Positions 8,065 to 17,947 of a stretch of DNA of 64,000 nt are shown piece by piece. Position numbers and translations under genes: made by a program. The number at the start of each line of letters is the position of its first letter. The first letter of the stretch is position 1. This DNA is from Acidobacteriaceae bacterium. Lineage in GTDB: Bacteria; Acidobacteriota; Terriglobia; Terriglobales; Acidobacteriaceae. The stretch is from contig PLXE01000112.1 of assembly GCA_003151335.1 (NCBI GenBank), positions 69,555-133,554 on the forward strand, written 5' to 3'. The notes under the pieces were generated by a model. The model saw only the letters and a program-made list of their open reading frames with translations, did no database searches and was not told where the DNA came from.

Positions 8065-11000
8065 ATGTCCCAATCGCAATTCGTACATCTCCACCTGCAC
8101 ACCGACTACTCGATGCTGGACGGCGCTTGTAACATCGAGCGCCTGGTCAAGCGTGTCAAAGAACTCGACATGCCCGCCGTGGCCATGACCGACCACGGCA
8201 ACATCTTCGGGGCCGTGGCATTCGTGAATGCCGCGAGGGAAGCAGGAGTGAAGCCGATCCTGGGCTGCGAGCTTTACATCTGCAAGAAGGAAGACCACCG
8301 CGCCTCGCCGGAGGGCGACAGCTACAACCATCTCGTCGTGCTGGCTGAGAATGACGAAGGCTATCGCAACCTGGTCAAGATTGTCTCCGAGGCATCGCTG
8401 CACGGCTTTTACTACAAGCCCCGCATCAGCAAGAAATTTCTGGCCGAGTACTCCCGAGGGCTCATCGGTTTGTCCGCCTGTCTCAAGGGTGAAGTCGCCG
8501 AGGGCCTCACGGAAGGGAAGTACGACGCAGCCCGCGAAGCTGCGGTTACGTTTAGCGACATTTTTGGCAAAGGAAATTTCTATCTCGAAATCCAAGACCA
8601 GGGATTGCCGGAGGAAGCGCGCATCCAGTCGAACCTGCTGAAGTTGGAGAAGGACCTCGGCATTCCTCTGGTCGCGACTAATGACAGCCACTATCTCTGC
8701 GAGGACGATTCCCACGCGCAGGACGTAATGCTTTGCATTCAGATGGGCAAAACCATCAATGACACCAACCGTCTGAAGTTCATTGGCAACCAGTTTTATG
8801 TGAAAAGTGCCGTGGAGATGGAAAAGGTTTTCACGGGATATGAGCACGTGCTGGCGCGAACGCTGGAAATCGCAGAACGCTGCAACGTCCGGCTGGAAAA
8901 AGTTCACGATCCATTTCCCAAGTTCGAGGTGCCAACGGGCTACTCGCTTCCCGATTACTTCGAGCACATCACCCGCCAGGGTTTTGCCAACCGGCTGAAT
9001 ATTCTGCGTGAACTCCAGGCTATGGGCCGCCTGAAGCATTCGCTGGAGGACTACGAGCAGCGCTTGTCGCGCGAGATCAGCATCATCCGGCAGATGCAGT
9101 TTGCCGGCTACTTTCTCATCGTGTGGGATTTCATCCGCTACGCCAAAGAGCGCAACATCCCGGTTGGGCCGGGCCGAGGATCGGCCGCAGGATCGTGCGT
9201 GGCCTATGCTCTCGGCATCACCGACATTGATCCACTGCAGAACGAGTTGCTGTTCGAGCGCTTTCTCAATCCGGAGCGCATCAGCCTGCCCGACATCGAT
9301 ATTGACTTCTGCATGAACCGCCGCGGTGAGGTCATCGACTACGTCACCCAGAAGTATGGACGCGACAACGTGGCGCAGATTATCACCTTCGGGACCATGG
9401 CGGCCAAGGCGGCGATTAAAGATTCCGGCCGCGCCATGGACATTCCCTACGCCGAAGTGGATCGCATTGGGAAGATGATTCCCACTACGCTGAACATCAC
9501 CATCGACCAGGCGTTGAAAGACTCGCCCCCGCTGGCCGCCGCCTACCAGAACGAACCGCAAACCAAGGAACTGATTGACACAGCCAAGCGGCTTGAGGGC
9601 CTGGTGCGCAACGCAGGCGTGCACGCCGCCGGAGTGGTGATCTCGCCGCAGCCGCTGACCGACCTGGTTCCACTGCATCGCACCAAGAACGACGAAATCG
9701 TTACCGCCTACGACATGAAGGCAGTCGAAAAGCTGGGCCTGCTGAAGATGGACTTCCTTGGGCTCACCACGCTCACCATCATTGACGACGCGCTGCGCCT
9801 GGTCCAGCAGACCCGAGGCGAACGGCTCGACCTGCAGAAGCTGGCGTTAGACGACAAAGAGACTTACGAGAGGGTCTTCCATACGGGATTGACGTCGGGC
9901 GTCTTCCAGTTTGAATCGCATGGCATGCGCGACGTGTTGCGCCGCTACAAGCCAACCTGCGTCGAAGATTTGACCGCGTTGAACTCGCTGTACCGTCCCG
10001 GACCGATCCAGGGCGGCATGATCGAAGACTTCGTGGAGCGCAAATGGGGACGCAAGAAAGTCGAATACGACCTGCCTGAGTTGGAACCGCTGTTGAAAGA
10101 GACCTTCGGCGTCATCGTTTACCAGGAGCAGGTGATGCAGATCGCCAACCGCCTGGCTGGCTACTCGCTGGGCGAAGCCGACCTGCTGCGTCGCGCCATG
10201 GGCAAGAAAGATCCCGAGGCGATGGCCAAACAGCGCGAGCGCTTTGTCCGGGGCGCCACCGAGCGCGGCTTCCCGCAAAGAAAGATCGAAAAGCTTTTCG
10301 ACCTGATGGAACAGTTCGCCGGATACGGCTTCAACAAGTCGCATTCGGCCGCTTACGCGCTGCTCGCCTACCAGACCGCATTCCTCAAGACCCACTATCC
10401 GGTCGAATTCATGGCGGCGCTGCTGACTTCCGTCTCTGGCAGCACGGACGACGTGGTGAAGTACATCAACGAATGCCGCGAAATGGGGATCGCGGTTGAG
10501 CCCCCCGATGTCAACGTCAGCGACGCCTATTTCACGCCGCACGGCGAGGCCATTCGCTTCGGGCTGGCAGCGGTCAAGAATGTCGGCCACAACGCCATTG
10601 AATCCATCGTCGCGGCGCGCAAAGAGGCGGGCGAGTTCAAATCGATATTTGAGTTCTGCGAAAAGGTCGACCTGCATCTGCTCAACAAGCGGGTGATGGA
10701 GTCGTTGATCAAGAGCGGGGCGATGGACCGGCTCGGACGTCGCGCGCAGTTGATGGCCGTTGTTGACAATGCGATGGAGCAAGCTCAGAAGACACAAAAA
10801 GATGCGGCGCTGGGTCAGCACGGATTATTCGGCGTCTTCCAGCAGGACGATGCACCACAAGCCGAGAAGCCGTTGCCCAACATTCCAGACTGGGATGAGC
10901 ACCAGCGCCTGGGCCATGAGAAGGAAATCCTCGGCTTCTTTATTACCGGACATCCGCTGGAAAAGTACCGCGAAAAGCTGCTTGACTTTAACGCCCTGTC

Positions 11001-11541
11001 CACCACTGAGGTTGCCGAATTGAAATCTTCCACGGGCAGGGATGAGGTGTCGATCGGAGGCATCCTCAAGAACATCCGCGTGGCCAAGTCGAAGAAGGGC
11101 GATCTGTATGCGCAAGGGCAGCTCGAAGACATGAACGGGTCGGTGGACATTCTTTGTTTCGCGGACGCCTACAAGCGCCTTGCGGACAAGCTGAAGCTCA
11201 CGGTCCCGGTGCTGGCCAAGGGCGGAGTGCGGGTCGAAGACGGAAGCAACTCCAAGCTCATGATTGGCGACATCACTCCCTTGGAGCAGGCGCAGCCCAA
11301 GCTGCCGCAACACTTGCGCATCAAGATACCTGTCGAAGACGTCTCGCCCGCGACGATCGACGAACTGCACGCGCTTTGCCTGGAGCGCCGAGGCGCGGCG
11401 CGGGTGCTGTTCGACCTGGAACGCAAAGGCGACTTTACCGTGGTGATGGAGGCGGAAGGCTATAATGTTCTGCCAGACCGAGCGTTCATCCATCGCGTGG
11501 AAGAATTGTGCGGCCGCGGCAGCGTTCGGGTTGTTGATTGA
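8065..11541 (+). CDS. dnaE: DNA polymerase III subunit alpha (replicative polymerase)
   Basis: The catalytic subunit of the replicative DNA polymerase, 1158 aa, close to E. coli DnaE (1160). The N-terminal PHP domain begins FVHLHLHTDYSMLDGACNIE with DHGN further on, keeping metal-ligand histidines. The polymerase core has GPGRGSAAGSC near residue 368 and the catalytic aspartates in LPDIDIDFCMNRRGE near 410. Helix-hairpin and OB-fold regions follow (SIGGILKNIRVAKSKKGD, about 995-1035). accA starts 5 bp after its stop, an arrangement also found in E. coli and consistent with co-transcription. Confidence 0.98.
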   Translation: MSQSQFVHLHLHTDYSMLDGACNIERLVKRVKELDMPAVAMTDHGNIFGAVAFVNAAREAGVKPILGCELYICKKEDHRASPEGDSYNHLVVLAENDEGYRNLVKIVSEASLHGFYYKPRISKKFLAEYSRGLIGLSACLKGEVAEGLTEGKYDAAREAAVTFSDIFGKGNFYLEIQDQGLPEEARIQSNLLKLEKDLGIPLVATNDSHYLCEDDSHAQDVMLCIQMGKTINDTNRLKFIGNQFYVKSAVEMEKVFTGYEHVLARTLEIAERCNVRLEKVHDPFPKFEVPTGYSLPDYFEHITRQGFANRLNILRELQAMGRLKHSLEDYEQRLSREISIIRQMQFAGYFLIVWDFIRYAKERNIPVGPGRGSAAGSCVAYALGITDIDPLQNELLFERFLNPERISLPDIDIDFCMNRRGEVIDYVTQKYGRDNVAQIITFGTMAAKAAIKDSGRAMDIPYAEVDRIGKMIPTTLNITIDQALKDSPPLAAAYQNEPQTKELIDTAKRLEGLVRNAGVHAAGVVISPQPLTDLVPLHRTKNDEIVTAYDMKAVEKLGLLKMDFLGLTTLTIIDDALRLVQQTRGERLDLQKLALDDKETYERVFHTGLTSGVFQFESHGMRDVLRRYKPTCVEDLTALNSLYRPGPIQGGMIEDFVERKWGRKKVEYDLPELEPLLKETFGVIVYQEQVMQIANRLAGYSLGEADLLRRAMGKKDPEAMAKQRERFVRGATERGFPQRKIEKLFDLMEQFAGYGFNKSHSAAYALLAYQTAFLKTHYPVEFMAALLTSVSGSTDDVVKYINECREMGIAVEPPDVNVSDAYFTPHGEAIRFGLAAVKNVGHNAIESIVAARKEAGEFKSIFEFCEKVDLHLLNKRVMESLIKSGAMDRLGRRAQLMAVVDNAMEQAQKTQKDAALGQHGLFGVFQQDDAPQAEKPLPNIPDWDEHQRLGHEKEILGFFITGHPLEKYREKLLDFNALSTTEVAELKSSTGRDEVSIGGILKNIRVAKSKKGDLYAQGQLEDMNGSVDILCFADAYKRLADKLKLTVPVLAKGGVRVEDGSNSKLMIGDITPLEQAQPKLPQHLRIKIPVEDVSPATIDELHALCLERRGAARVLFDLERKGDFTVVMEAEGYNVLPDRAFIHRVEELCGRGSVRVVD

Positions 11542-11546
11542 GTACG

Positions 11547-12665
11547 ATGACATTGGAGCCAACGCAAGCCGGTACTGCTGGGACGCAGGAAAACCAACTT
11601 TCGCTTCTCCGCTCGGGTATTTTGCCGGCCATCGATTACTGGATCTCCGCGGTGGAGACCATCTATCGCGCGTCACAGAAACAACAAGAAACCAATATGG
11701 AAGCTGCTTCGAAAGCGCAAGGCGAACTGGAACGCATCGAGAAACAGATTGAGGAACTGGAAAGTGCTGCGGGTGACAATCAGGAAGCCCGCCGCCAGTT
11801 GCACGAAATGCATGTGCGTGTTGACGCGCTGCGCCGCCAGATGGCCGGCCAGCTTACGCCCTGGGAGCGTACCGAACTGGCGCGCCACCCCATGCGTCCT
11901 TATCCGCTGGACTACATTGAGCGCATGTTTTCCGATTTCAGCGAGATTCATGGCGACCGGGGTTTTTGGGATGATGCCGCCATGGTCTGCGGCATAGCGA
12001 ACTTTCACGGACGGCAGGTGCTGGTGCTGGGTACGCAAAAGGGCCGCGACACCAAACAGCGCATCTACCGCAATTTTGGCCAGCCCAATCCCGAGGGCTA
12101 TCGCAAGGCACTGCGCGCGATGCGGTTCGCCGAGAAATGGCAACATCCGGTCATCGCCCTTATCGACGTTGTGGGAGCCTATCCGGGACTTGGCGCCGAA
12201 GAACGCGGCCAGGCGGAAGCCATCGCCCACAATTTGCGCGAGATGGCGCGGCTGAAAGTGCCATTCATCGCCGCGATAACGGGTGAAGGCGGCAGCGGCG
12301 GCGCGCTAGCCATTGCTGTTGCCGATCGCGTGTTGATGCTGGAAAACAGCATCTACTCCGTCATTTCGCCCGAGGGTTGCGCCTCCATCATGTGGCGCGA
12401 CTCCAACAAGAAGGAGATGGCCGCACAGGCCCTGCGCATTACCGCCAAAGACAATCTGGAGATGGGTCTCTGCGACGAGGTCATCCCTGAGCCGGCCGGC
12501 GGCGCGCATCACGACTACGACGCTGCGGCCAAGCTTCTGGCGGAGGCCCTGGAAGAGCATTTGTCGGAGCTGGAAAAAATGACAATCCCCGCCCTGCTGG
12601 ATGCGCGCTACAACAAGTTCCGTAACATGGCACAATTCTTTAAGGTGGAGAGCGCGCCGGCTTAA
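11547..12665 (+). CDS. accA: Acetyl-CoA carboxylase carboxyltransferase subunit alpha
   Basis: AccA with AccD transfers the carboxyl group from biotin to acetyl-CoA, giving malonyl-CoA for fatty-acid synthesis. The core is clear: DYIERMFSDFSEIHGDRGFWDD, GTQKGRDTKQRIYRNFGQPNPEGYRKALR, DVVGAYPGLGAEERGQAEAIA, EGGSGGALAIAVADRVLM and SVISPEGCASIMW. At 372 aa it is about 50 residues longer than typical AccA (near 320). The excess is N-terminal (LLRSGILPAIDYWISAVETI) before the usual coiled-coil entry ERIEKQIEELE, so translation might instead start at ATG 11697. It closely follows dnaE. Confidence 0.96.
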   Translation: MTLEPTQAGTAGTQENQLSLLRSGILPAIDYWISAVETIYRASQKQQETNMEAASKAQGELERIEKQIEELESAAGDNQEARRQLHEMHVRVDALRRQMAGQLTPWERTELARHPMRPYPLDYIERMFSDFSEIHGDRGFWDDAAMVCGIANFHGRQVLVLGTQKGRDTKQRIYRNFGQPNPEGYRKALRAMRFAEKWQHPVIALIDVVGAYPGLGAEERGQAEAIAHNLREMARLKVPFIAAITGEGGSGGALAIAVADRVLMLENSIYSVISPEGCASIMWRDSNKKEMAAQALRITAKDNLEMGLCDEVIPEPAGGAHHDYDAAAKLLAEALEEHLSELEKMTIPALLDARYNKFRNMAQFFKVESAPA

Positions 12666-12841
12666 TTGGATCGCGCGCACGCGGTCATGCCGTCCCCGAG
12701 GGATCCGATTTCTCTTTGCAACGTACCCACCGTTGAAAGAGTGGGCTTTCTTATTTCGTATCGATTACTCCTTCCGCATCGCACTGAGATCGCGGGTGGG
12801 ACTGCGACAGAATCCCATTTCCCGCCGCTTGCGCGCTGCCT

Positions 12842-12847
12842 TATAAT
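12842..12847 (+). promoter_or_regulatory. Candidate -10 box of the korAB operon
   Basis: A perfect TATAAT lies 47 bp upstream of the korA ATG in an otherwise GC-rich spacer. No good -35 hexamer sits at 16-18 bp, so the promoter may depend on an activator or an extended element. Confidence 0.45.
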
Positions 12848-12893
12848 GGAATGTTTGCCCACCGCATTTATCCATCGTTGGTAAGGGGTATTG

Positions 12894-14732
12894 ATGGCCA
12901 CAACCGAATTCGCAGTGCACGGCGCCGGGCCTGGCGCCGTGCGTGAACCTGTCGTCAACGACTTCAGCATCCAGGTTGCAACCGTAAACGGCTCGGGATC
13001 GCAGAGCGCCAACACTGTTCTGCTGCGCGCCATTTTTCAGATGGGCGTTCCTGTCTCCGGCAAGAACATGTTTCCCTCGAACATTGCCGGTCTTCCCACC
13101 TGGTACACCATTCGCGCCAGCAAGAAGGGCTACATCGCGCGCAAGAAGGAAATCGATTTCCTGGTGGCGATGAATCCGGAGACGGCGCGGGAAGACACCA
13201 TGTCGCTGGCGTCGGGCGCCGCAGTGCTCTACGACGAGCCGCTGAAGCTGAACGAGCTGCGCTCCGATGTGACATTCTACGCCGTGCCTTACGACAAGAT
13301 TTGTGCCGCGGTCTGCTCCGAGTCGAAGCTGCGCAAGCTGGTCAAGAACATGATTTACGTCGGGGTGATGGCGCAGTTGCTCAAGCTCGACATGGCCGAA
13401 GTGGAAAAAGCGCTGCGCAAGCAGTTCGCAAAGAAGGTCAAGGCCGCCGACCTCAACTGGAACGCTGCCAAAGCCGGTTACGATTACGCCGCGTCCTCGC
13501 TTACCAAGGCCGATCCGTTCACGGTCGAGCGCATGAACAAAACCGCGGGCATGATCATCATCGACGGCAACGCCGCTGCTGCGCTGGGCTGCATGTTCGC
13601 CGGCGTCACGGTCGTGACTTGGTATCCGATCACACCTTCCTCGTCGCTGGTGGAAACCCTCATTGATTACATGAAGGAATACCGAGTAGGAGACGATGGC
13701 AAGGCCACGTTTGCCATCGTCCAGGCAGAAGACGAACTTGCTGCCATCGGCATGGTTCTCGGGGCCGGATGGGCGGGAGCCCGCTCCATGACGGCCACCG
13801 CCGGACCGGGAATTTCGCTGATGGCAGAGTTCGCCGGCTTGGGCTACTACGTCGAGATTCCCGGCGTGATCTGGGACATCCAGCGCGTCGGTCCCTCCAC
13901 TGGCCTGCCGACGCGCACCGCGCAAGGCGACATCGAGTTTGTGGCCAAGCTCTCGCACGGCGACACTCGTCATCCCATGCTGTTGCCGTGCAGCGTGGCG
14001 GAGTGCTTCAGCATGGCGAGCGACGCGTTCGATCTCACCGAGCAGTTGCAGACGCCGGTGTTCGTCATGTCTGACCTCGACCTCGGGATGAACAATTGGA
14101 TGTCGGAGCCGTTCCAGTATCCCAAGAAGCCGCAGAATCGCGGCAAGGTGCTGACCGCGGAAGAGCTGGAACGTGCCGGTGGCTTCGCGCGCTACAAAGA
14201 CGTGGACGGCGACGGCGTCGGCTACCGCACTTTGCCGGGCACCGACCATCCGCAGGCGGCGTGGTTTGCGCGCGGTAGCGGGCACAACGAGACCTCCGGC
14301 TACAGCGAACGGCCTGACGACTACGCCAACAACATGGACCGTCTGGCGCACAAGTTCGAGACCGCACGCACGCTGGTTCCCAAGCCCGAGATGGTGCGCA
14401 ACGACGGGAACGAAGTTGGGATCATTGCGTACGGCACCTCGCATCACGCTGTGGTCGAGACCCTCGATCAGTTGCAAGGCGAATACGGAGTAAAGGCCGA
14501 CTACCTGCGCCTGCGCGCCTATCCGTTCACCGGCGAGACGCACGACTTTGTGGCTGCGCACAAACGCATTTACATGATCGATCAGAACCGCGACGCGCAG
14601 ATGCTGCAATTGTTGAAGCTGGACATCGCGATCGAAGAGATAGGCAAACTGCGCAGTGTCCGCCACTACAACGGATTGCCGATCGACGCGCGCTCCATCA
14701 CCGACGACATCATCACTCAGGAGGGCAAATAA
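12894..14732 (+). CDS. korA: 2-oxoacid:acceptor oxidoreductase, fused gamma-alpha subunit
   Basis: This subunit of a KorAB-type 2-oxoglutarate (or other 2-oxoacid):ferredoxin oxidoreductase fuses the gamma domain (about residues 1-205, SGSQSANTVLLRAIFQMGVPVSGKNMFPSN) to the alpha pyrimidine-binding domain (from about 215, GNAAAALGCMFAGVTVVTWYPITPSSSLVE, TATAGPGISLMAEFAG). The two-subunit alpha-beta layout is typical of KorAB. The reaction is the CoA-dependent decarboxylation of a 2-oxoacid with reduction of ferredoxin. ATG 12894 is preceded by TAAGGGG. korB follows with no gap. Which 2-oxoacid is used cannot be fixed from sequence; 2-oxoglutarate is most likely. Confidence 0.92.
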   Translation: MATTEFAVHGAGPGAVREPVVNDFSIQVATVNGSGSQSANTVLLRAIFQMGVPVSGKNMFPSNIAGLPTWYTIRASKKGYIARKKEIDFLVAMNPETAREDTMSLASGAAVLYDEPLKLNELRSDVTFYAVPYDKICAAVCSESKLRKLVKNMIYVGVMAQLLKLDMAEVEKALRKQFAKKVKAADLNWNAAKAGYDYAASSLTKADPFTVERMNKTAGMIIIDGNAAAALGCMFAGVTVVTWYPITPSSSLVETLIDYMKEYRVGDDGKATFAIVQAEDELAAIGMVLGAGWAGARSMTATAGPGISLMAEFAGLGYYVEIPGVIWDIQRVGPSTGLPTRTAQGDIEFVAKLSHGDTRHPMLLPCSVAECFSMASDAFDLTEQLQTPVFVMSDLDLGMNNWMSEPFQYPKKPQNRGKVLTAEELERAGGFARYKDVDGDGVGYRTLPGTDHPQAAWFARGSGHNETSGYSERPDDYANNMDRLAHKFETARTLVPKPEMVRNDGNEVGIIAYGTSHHAVVETLDQLQGEYGVKADYLRLRAYPFTGETHDFVAAHKRIYMIDQNRDAQMLQLLKLDIAIEEIGKLRSVRHYNGLPIDARSITDDIITQEGK

Positions 14733-15785
14733 ATGGCGACCACAACCGCGCCACCGCCGCAACCTCAACCAAAGACCAACCGCATCGGGTTGACGGTGCT
14801 CGACTATCGCGGAGGCAAGACCACGCTGTGCGCCGGATGCGGCCACAATGCCATCTCCGAACGCATCATCGACGCCTTCTACGAGATGGGTGTCGCGCCC
14901 GAACGGGTGATCAAGGTGTCGGGAATCGGCTGCTCCTCGAAGAGCCCGGCGTACTTCATGGGCCGCTCGCACAGCTTCAACTCGGTGCATGGCCGCATGC
15001 CGTCGGTCACGACGGGCGCGGTGCTGGCGAATTCGAAGATCGTCGCCCTGGGCGTCAGCGGCGATGGCGACTCGGCGTCCATCGGCATCGGCCAGTTCGT
15101 GCACCTGATGCGCCGCAATTTGCCGATGATCTACATCATCGAAGACAACGGCGTCTATGGGCTGACCAAAGGACAATTTTCGGCGACCGCCGATCTCGGC
15201 TCCAAGCTGAAGACCGGCGTCATCAACGATCTGCCGCCCATCGATACTTGCGCGCTGGCGATCATGCTGGGCGCAACCTTCGTGGGCCGCTCCTTCTCTG
15301 GCGACAAACGCCAGTTGCAACACATGCTGAAAGCCGCGCTCGCGCATCGCGGCACGGTGATGCTCGACGTGATCTCGCCTTGCACTACTTTTAACGATCA
15401 CGAAGGCTCGACCAAGTCGTACAAGTTCGTCAAGGACCACGAAGAGCCGTTGCACGATTTGAACTTTGTCCCGCACTTCAACGAAATTGACGTGGAGTAC
15501 GATCCGGGCACCTGCCTCAACGTCACCATGCACGATGGCTCCTCGCTGCGGCTGCGCAAGCTGGAAGAGGACTACGACCCCACCAATAAAACTGAGGCCG
15601 TGAAGCGCGTGATGGAGTCGCACGATGCCGACGAAGTGCTCACCGGAGTGCTCTACTTGAACACCACCGCGCCCAACTTCATCGACATGATTAACATGAC
15701 CGACCAGCCGCTGGCGACCTTGCCGGAGAGCGTCACTCGCCCGTCGCGTGCGGTGCTGGACGAGTGCATGGAAGCGCTGCGGTAG
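14733..15785 (+). CDS. korB: 2-oxoacid:acceptor oxidoreductase, beta (TPP) subunit
   Basis: The thiamine-pyrophosphate subunit partnering korA. TLCAGCGHNAISERIIDAF carries the conserved CxxCGH region, followed by KVSGIGCSSKSPAYFM, HGRMPSVTTGAVLAN, and the TPP-binding GDGDSASIGIGQFVH with a downstream Asn pair (EDNGVYGLTKGQFS). At 350 aa it is slightly longer than 280-340 aa relatives. The ATG abuts the korA stop with CAGGAGG seven bases upstream, indicating translational coupling. No separate ferredoxin-like delta subunit is adjacent. Confidence 0.93.
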   Translation: MATTTAPPPQPQPKTNRIGLTVLDYRGGKTTLCAGCGHNAISERIIDAFYEMGVAPERVIKVSGIGCSSKSPAYFMGRSHSFNSVHGRMPSVTTGAVLANSKIVALGVSGDGDSASIGIGQFVHLMRRNLPMIYIIEDNGVYGLTKGQFSATADLGSKLKTGVINDLPPIDTCALAIMLGATFVGRSFSGDKRQLQHMLKAALAHRGTVMLDVISPCTTFNDHEGSTKSYKFVKDHEEPLHDLNFVPHFNEIDVEYDPGTCLNVTMHDGSSLRLRKLEEDYDPTNKTEAVKRVMESHDADEVLTGVLYLNTTAPNFIDMINMTDQPLATLPESVTRPSRAVLDECMEALR

Positions 15786-15799
15786 GGGGCAGCTCACTT

Positions 15800-16522
15800 A
15801 TGCCCTTTGAACCCCATCCGCGGCTAACCACGCCGCCAGACGACACCGTTCTCTGGCGATATATGGATTTCGCAAGGTTTATGCAGATGATTCAGACAAA
15901 AACACTTTGGTTCTCGCGTCAGGACCAATTTGAAGATCCTCTCGAAGGCACTTACACGGATGGTGAGTTGGCTCACCTTCATTCTTTACCCAAAGATCCT
16001 GTCGGTCCTGATGGGAGCGGCATCGCTGATGGGTACCTGAGAGGTCCGAAGTTTATGAGGGCGACTGTCTTTGTCAACTGTTGGCGATCGGGTTCTAGTG
16101 AATCTCTGGCAATGTGGGATCTCTATGGCAAAGGTAGCGGCATTATTGCGGTGAAAACAACAGTTGCACTCCTCAAACAGGCAATGGAGACCTGGCACGA
16201 ACCGGTCTTTGTGGCTGCCGTAGGTTACATCGATTGGAAGCTCGCACCTTGGGACAACAACTTTCTGGTTATGTGTGCCCGCAAGGACTTAAGTTACCAA
16301 CATGAATCGGAAGTGAGAGCGATGATTTGGAATATGCGAGCACTCGGCAATTCGAGCGAGCTGGGCATCCATGTTCCTTTTGACCCACAGCTTTTCTTGA
16401 CAGAGGTTGTAGTGGGTCCGCGCGAGCAGGGATGGATCACACCGTTAGTGAAAGAGGTCATGGCGACTTATAGAATGTCGCACCCGGTCAACACCTCCAA
16501 CCGCCTCAAACCGCGGTCCTAA
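15800..16522 (+). CDS. DUF2971-like protein
   Basis: A 240-residue soluble protein with the DUF2971 pattern: LWRYMDFARFMQMIQTKTLW, FSRQDQFEDPLEGTYT, NCWRSGSSESLAMWDLYGKG (the CWR...MW...G segment), and SYQHESEVRAMIW near the C-terminal third. The biochemical role of DUF2971 is not established; members often sit in accessory or defence-like neighbourhoods. The gene is visibly poorer in GC and richer in A/T-ending codons than korAB beside it, suggesting horizontal acquisition. It starts 14 bp after korB, though no functional link is implied. ATG 15800 is chosen over the in-frame 15764, which overlaps korB. Confidence 0.65.
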   Translation: MPFEPHPRLTTPPDDTVLWRYMDFARFMQMIQTKTLWFSRQDQFEDPLEGTYTDGELAHLHSLPKDPVGPDGSGIADGYLRGPKFMRATVFVNCWRSGSSESLAMWDLYGKGSGIIAVKTTVALLKQAMETWHEPVFVAAVGYIDWKLAPWDNNFLVMCARKDLSYQHESEVRAMIWNMRALGNSSELGIHVPFDPQLFLTEVVVGPREQGWITPLVKEVMATYRMSHPVNTSNRLKPRS

Positions 16523-16622
16523 TCCCACCTAGCATCCGATGCGGGCGGCTTACTCTGATTTCTCTTCCAGGCCTCCTCAGACACCTCAGGCAATCCTCAA
16601 CGTGCTCGGGGTGGGACGAGGT

Positions 16623-17723
16623 TCACTTCAGCGACGCCATATCGATCACGAAGCGGTATTTCACATCGCTGCGCAGCATGCGCTCGTAGGCTTCGTTGAT
16701 CTTCTGGATCGGGATGATCTCGATGTCGGCCGTGATGCCGTGCTGGCCGCAGAAATCCAGCATTTCCTGGGTTTCTGCGAGGCCGCCAATCAAAGAGCCA
16801 GCGAGCTGCCGCCGCGGCAGAATGATGCTGGATGCGGCCAGCGGTAGCGGCTTTTCGGGCGCGCCCACCAGCACCAGGGTTCCGTCGCGCTTCAGCAGAT
16901 TGAGATAGGAGTTGATGTCGTGCTGGGCGGAAACCGTGTCGAGGATGAAGTCGAAGCTGTTGAGGTGCTTCTCCATCTGCACCGGATCTTTGGAGACCAC
17001 CACTTCATGCGCGCCCAGCCGCTTGGCGTCCGCGGTCTTGTGAGCGGAAGTGGTAAACAGCGCGACATGCGCGCCGAAGGCGTTGGCGAGTTTCACTCCC
17101 ATATGGCCGAGACCGCCCAATCCAACGATGCCGACCTTCTGGCCCTTCTGCACTTTCCAGCGGCGCAGGGGAGAGTAGGTGGTGATGCCGGCGCAGAGCA
17201 GAGGCGCCGCCCCCGCGAGATCGAGATTGGCCGGCGGTCGCAGCACGAATGCTTCGTCCACCACAATCGTCTTGGAGTAGCCGCCGTAGGTCATACCGCC
17301 GAGATGCTTGTCTTCGCTGTTGTAGGTGAAGGTCGGTACGGACTCGCAGAACTGCTCCAGGCCGGCCTGGCAGCTTGCGCAGGTGCGGTCGGAATCAACC
17401 ATGCAGCCGACTGCGGCGAGGTCGCCTTCCTTGAATCTGCGCACCTGGGCGCCGGTCTTGACCACGCGGCCGATAATCTCGTGGCCGGGCACCACAGGGT
17501 AAGTCGTGTTGGTCCATTCGTTGCGCGCGGTGTGCAAGTCGGAATGGCAGACGCCGCAGTAGAGGATGTCGATCTGTACGTCTTGCGGCCTGGGCTTACG
17601 GCGCTCGAAGGAAAATGGCTGGAGAGATGAAGTCGAGGAATGGGCTGCGTAGCCGGTCGTTTTTATGCGTCCCTGGCGCTGTACCGGCCTCTCAGAAGTG
17701 AGAACATCAACTGCATGTGCCAT
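16623..17723 (-). CDS. Zinc-dependent alcohol dehydrogenase (YahK/CAD-like)
   Basis: An NADP-type medium-chain alcohol/aldehyde reductase of the cinnamyl-alcohol-dehydrogenase/YahK group, 366 aa. The catalytic zinc site is in ILYCGVCHSDLHTARNEW and VPGHEIIGRVVKTG; the structural zinc cysteines are in RTCASCQAGLEQFCE; the Rossmann motif is GIVGLGGLGHMGVKLANAFGA. The start MAHAVDVLTSERPV gives about 15 residues more than YahK, so a later start is possible. It faces the small CxxC gene divergently. The physiological substrate is unknown; broad aldehyde reduction is usual for the group. Confidence 0.92.
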   Translation of the reverse strand: MAHAVDVLTSERPVQRQGRIKTTGYAAHSSTSSLQPFSFERRKPRPQDVQIDILYCGVCHSDLHTARNEWTNTTYPVVPGHEIIGRVVKTGAQVRRFKEGDLAAVGCMVDSDRTCASCQAGLEQFCESVPTFTYNSEDKHLGGMTYGGYSKTIVVDEAFVLRPPANLDLAGAAPLLCAGITTYSPLRRWKVQKGQKVGIVGLGGLGHMGVKLANAFGAHVALFTTSAHKTADAKRLGAHEVVVSKDPVQMEKHLNSFDFILDTVSAQHDINSYLNLLKRDGTLVLVGAPEKPLPLAASSIILPRRQLAGSLIGGLAETQEMLDFCGQHGITADIEIIPIQKINEAYERMLRSDVKYRFVIDMASLK

Positions 17724-17947
17724 GAATAGTTCCTTTCTATCGAAACATTCTCAGAAACTCAGAAACGAAGATGCGATGAATGGCTGTCCCGCCTGGCAGG
17801 AAAGTCGCTATCAGACCATTAGATTCCCTTCGGGGCTATCGGTCACATCTTTGCGGTCAATTCCTGGGGACTAGATTTCGATACTTTGCGGGAATGTGGC
17901 TTTCGCCGGTTGTGGTTTGTTTCCTGCGCCTGCGGTACTATTCGTGC

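Noticed and set aside
7843..9678. Long minus-strand frame opposite dnaE
   Set aside because: Shadow of the dnaE coding strand; no family likeness and no ribosome site.
12765..15797. Open frame of 1010 codons antisense to korAB
   Set aside because: High-GC antisense shadow of two well-supported genes; translation is Arg/His/Ala-rich with no domain pattern.
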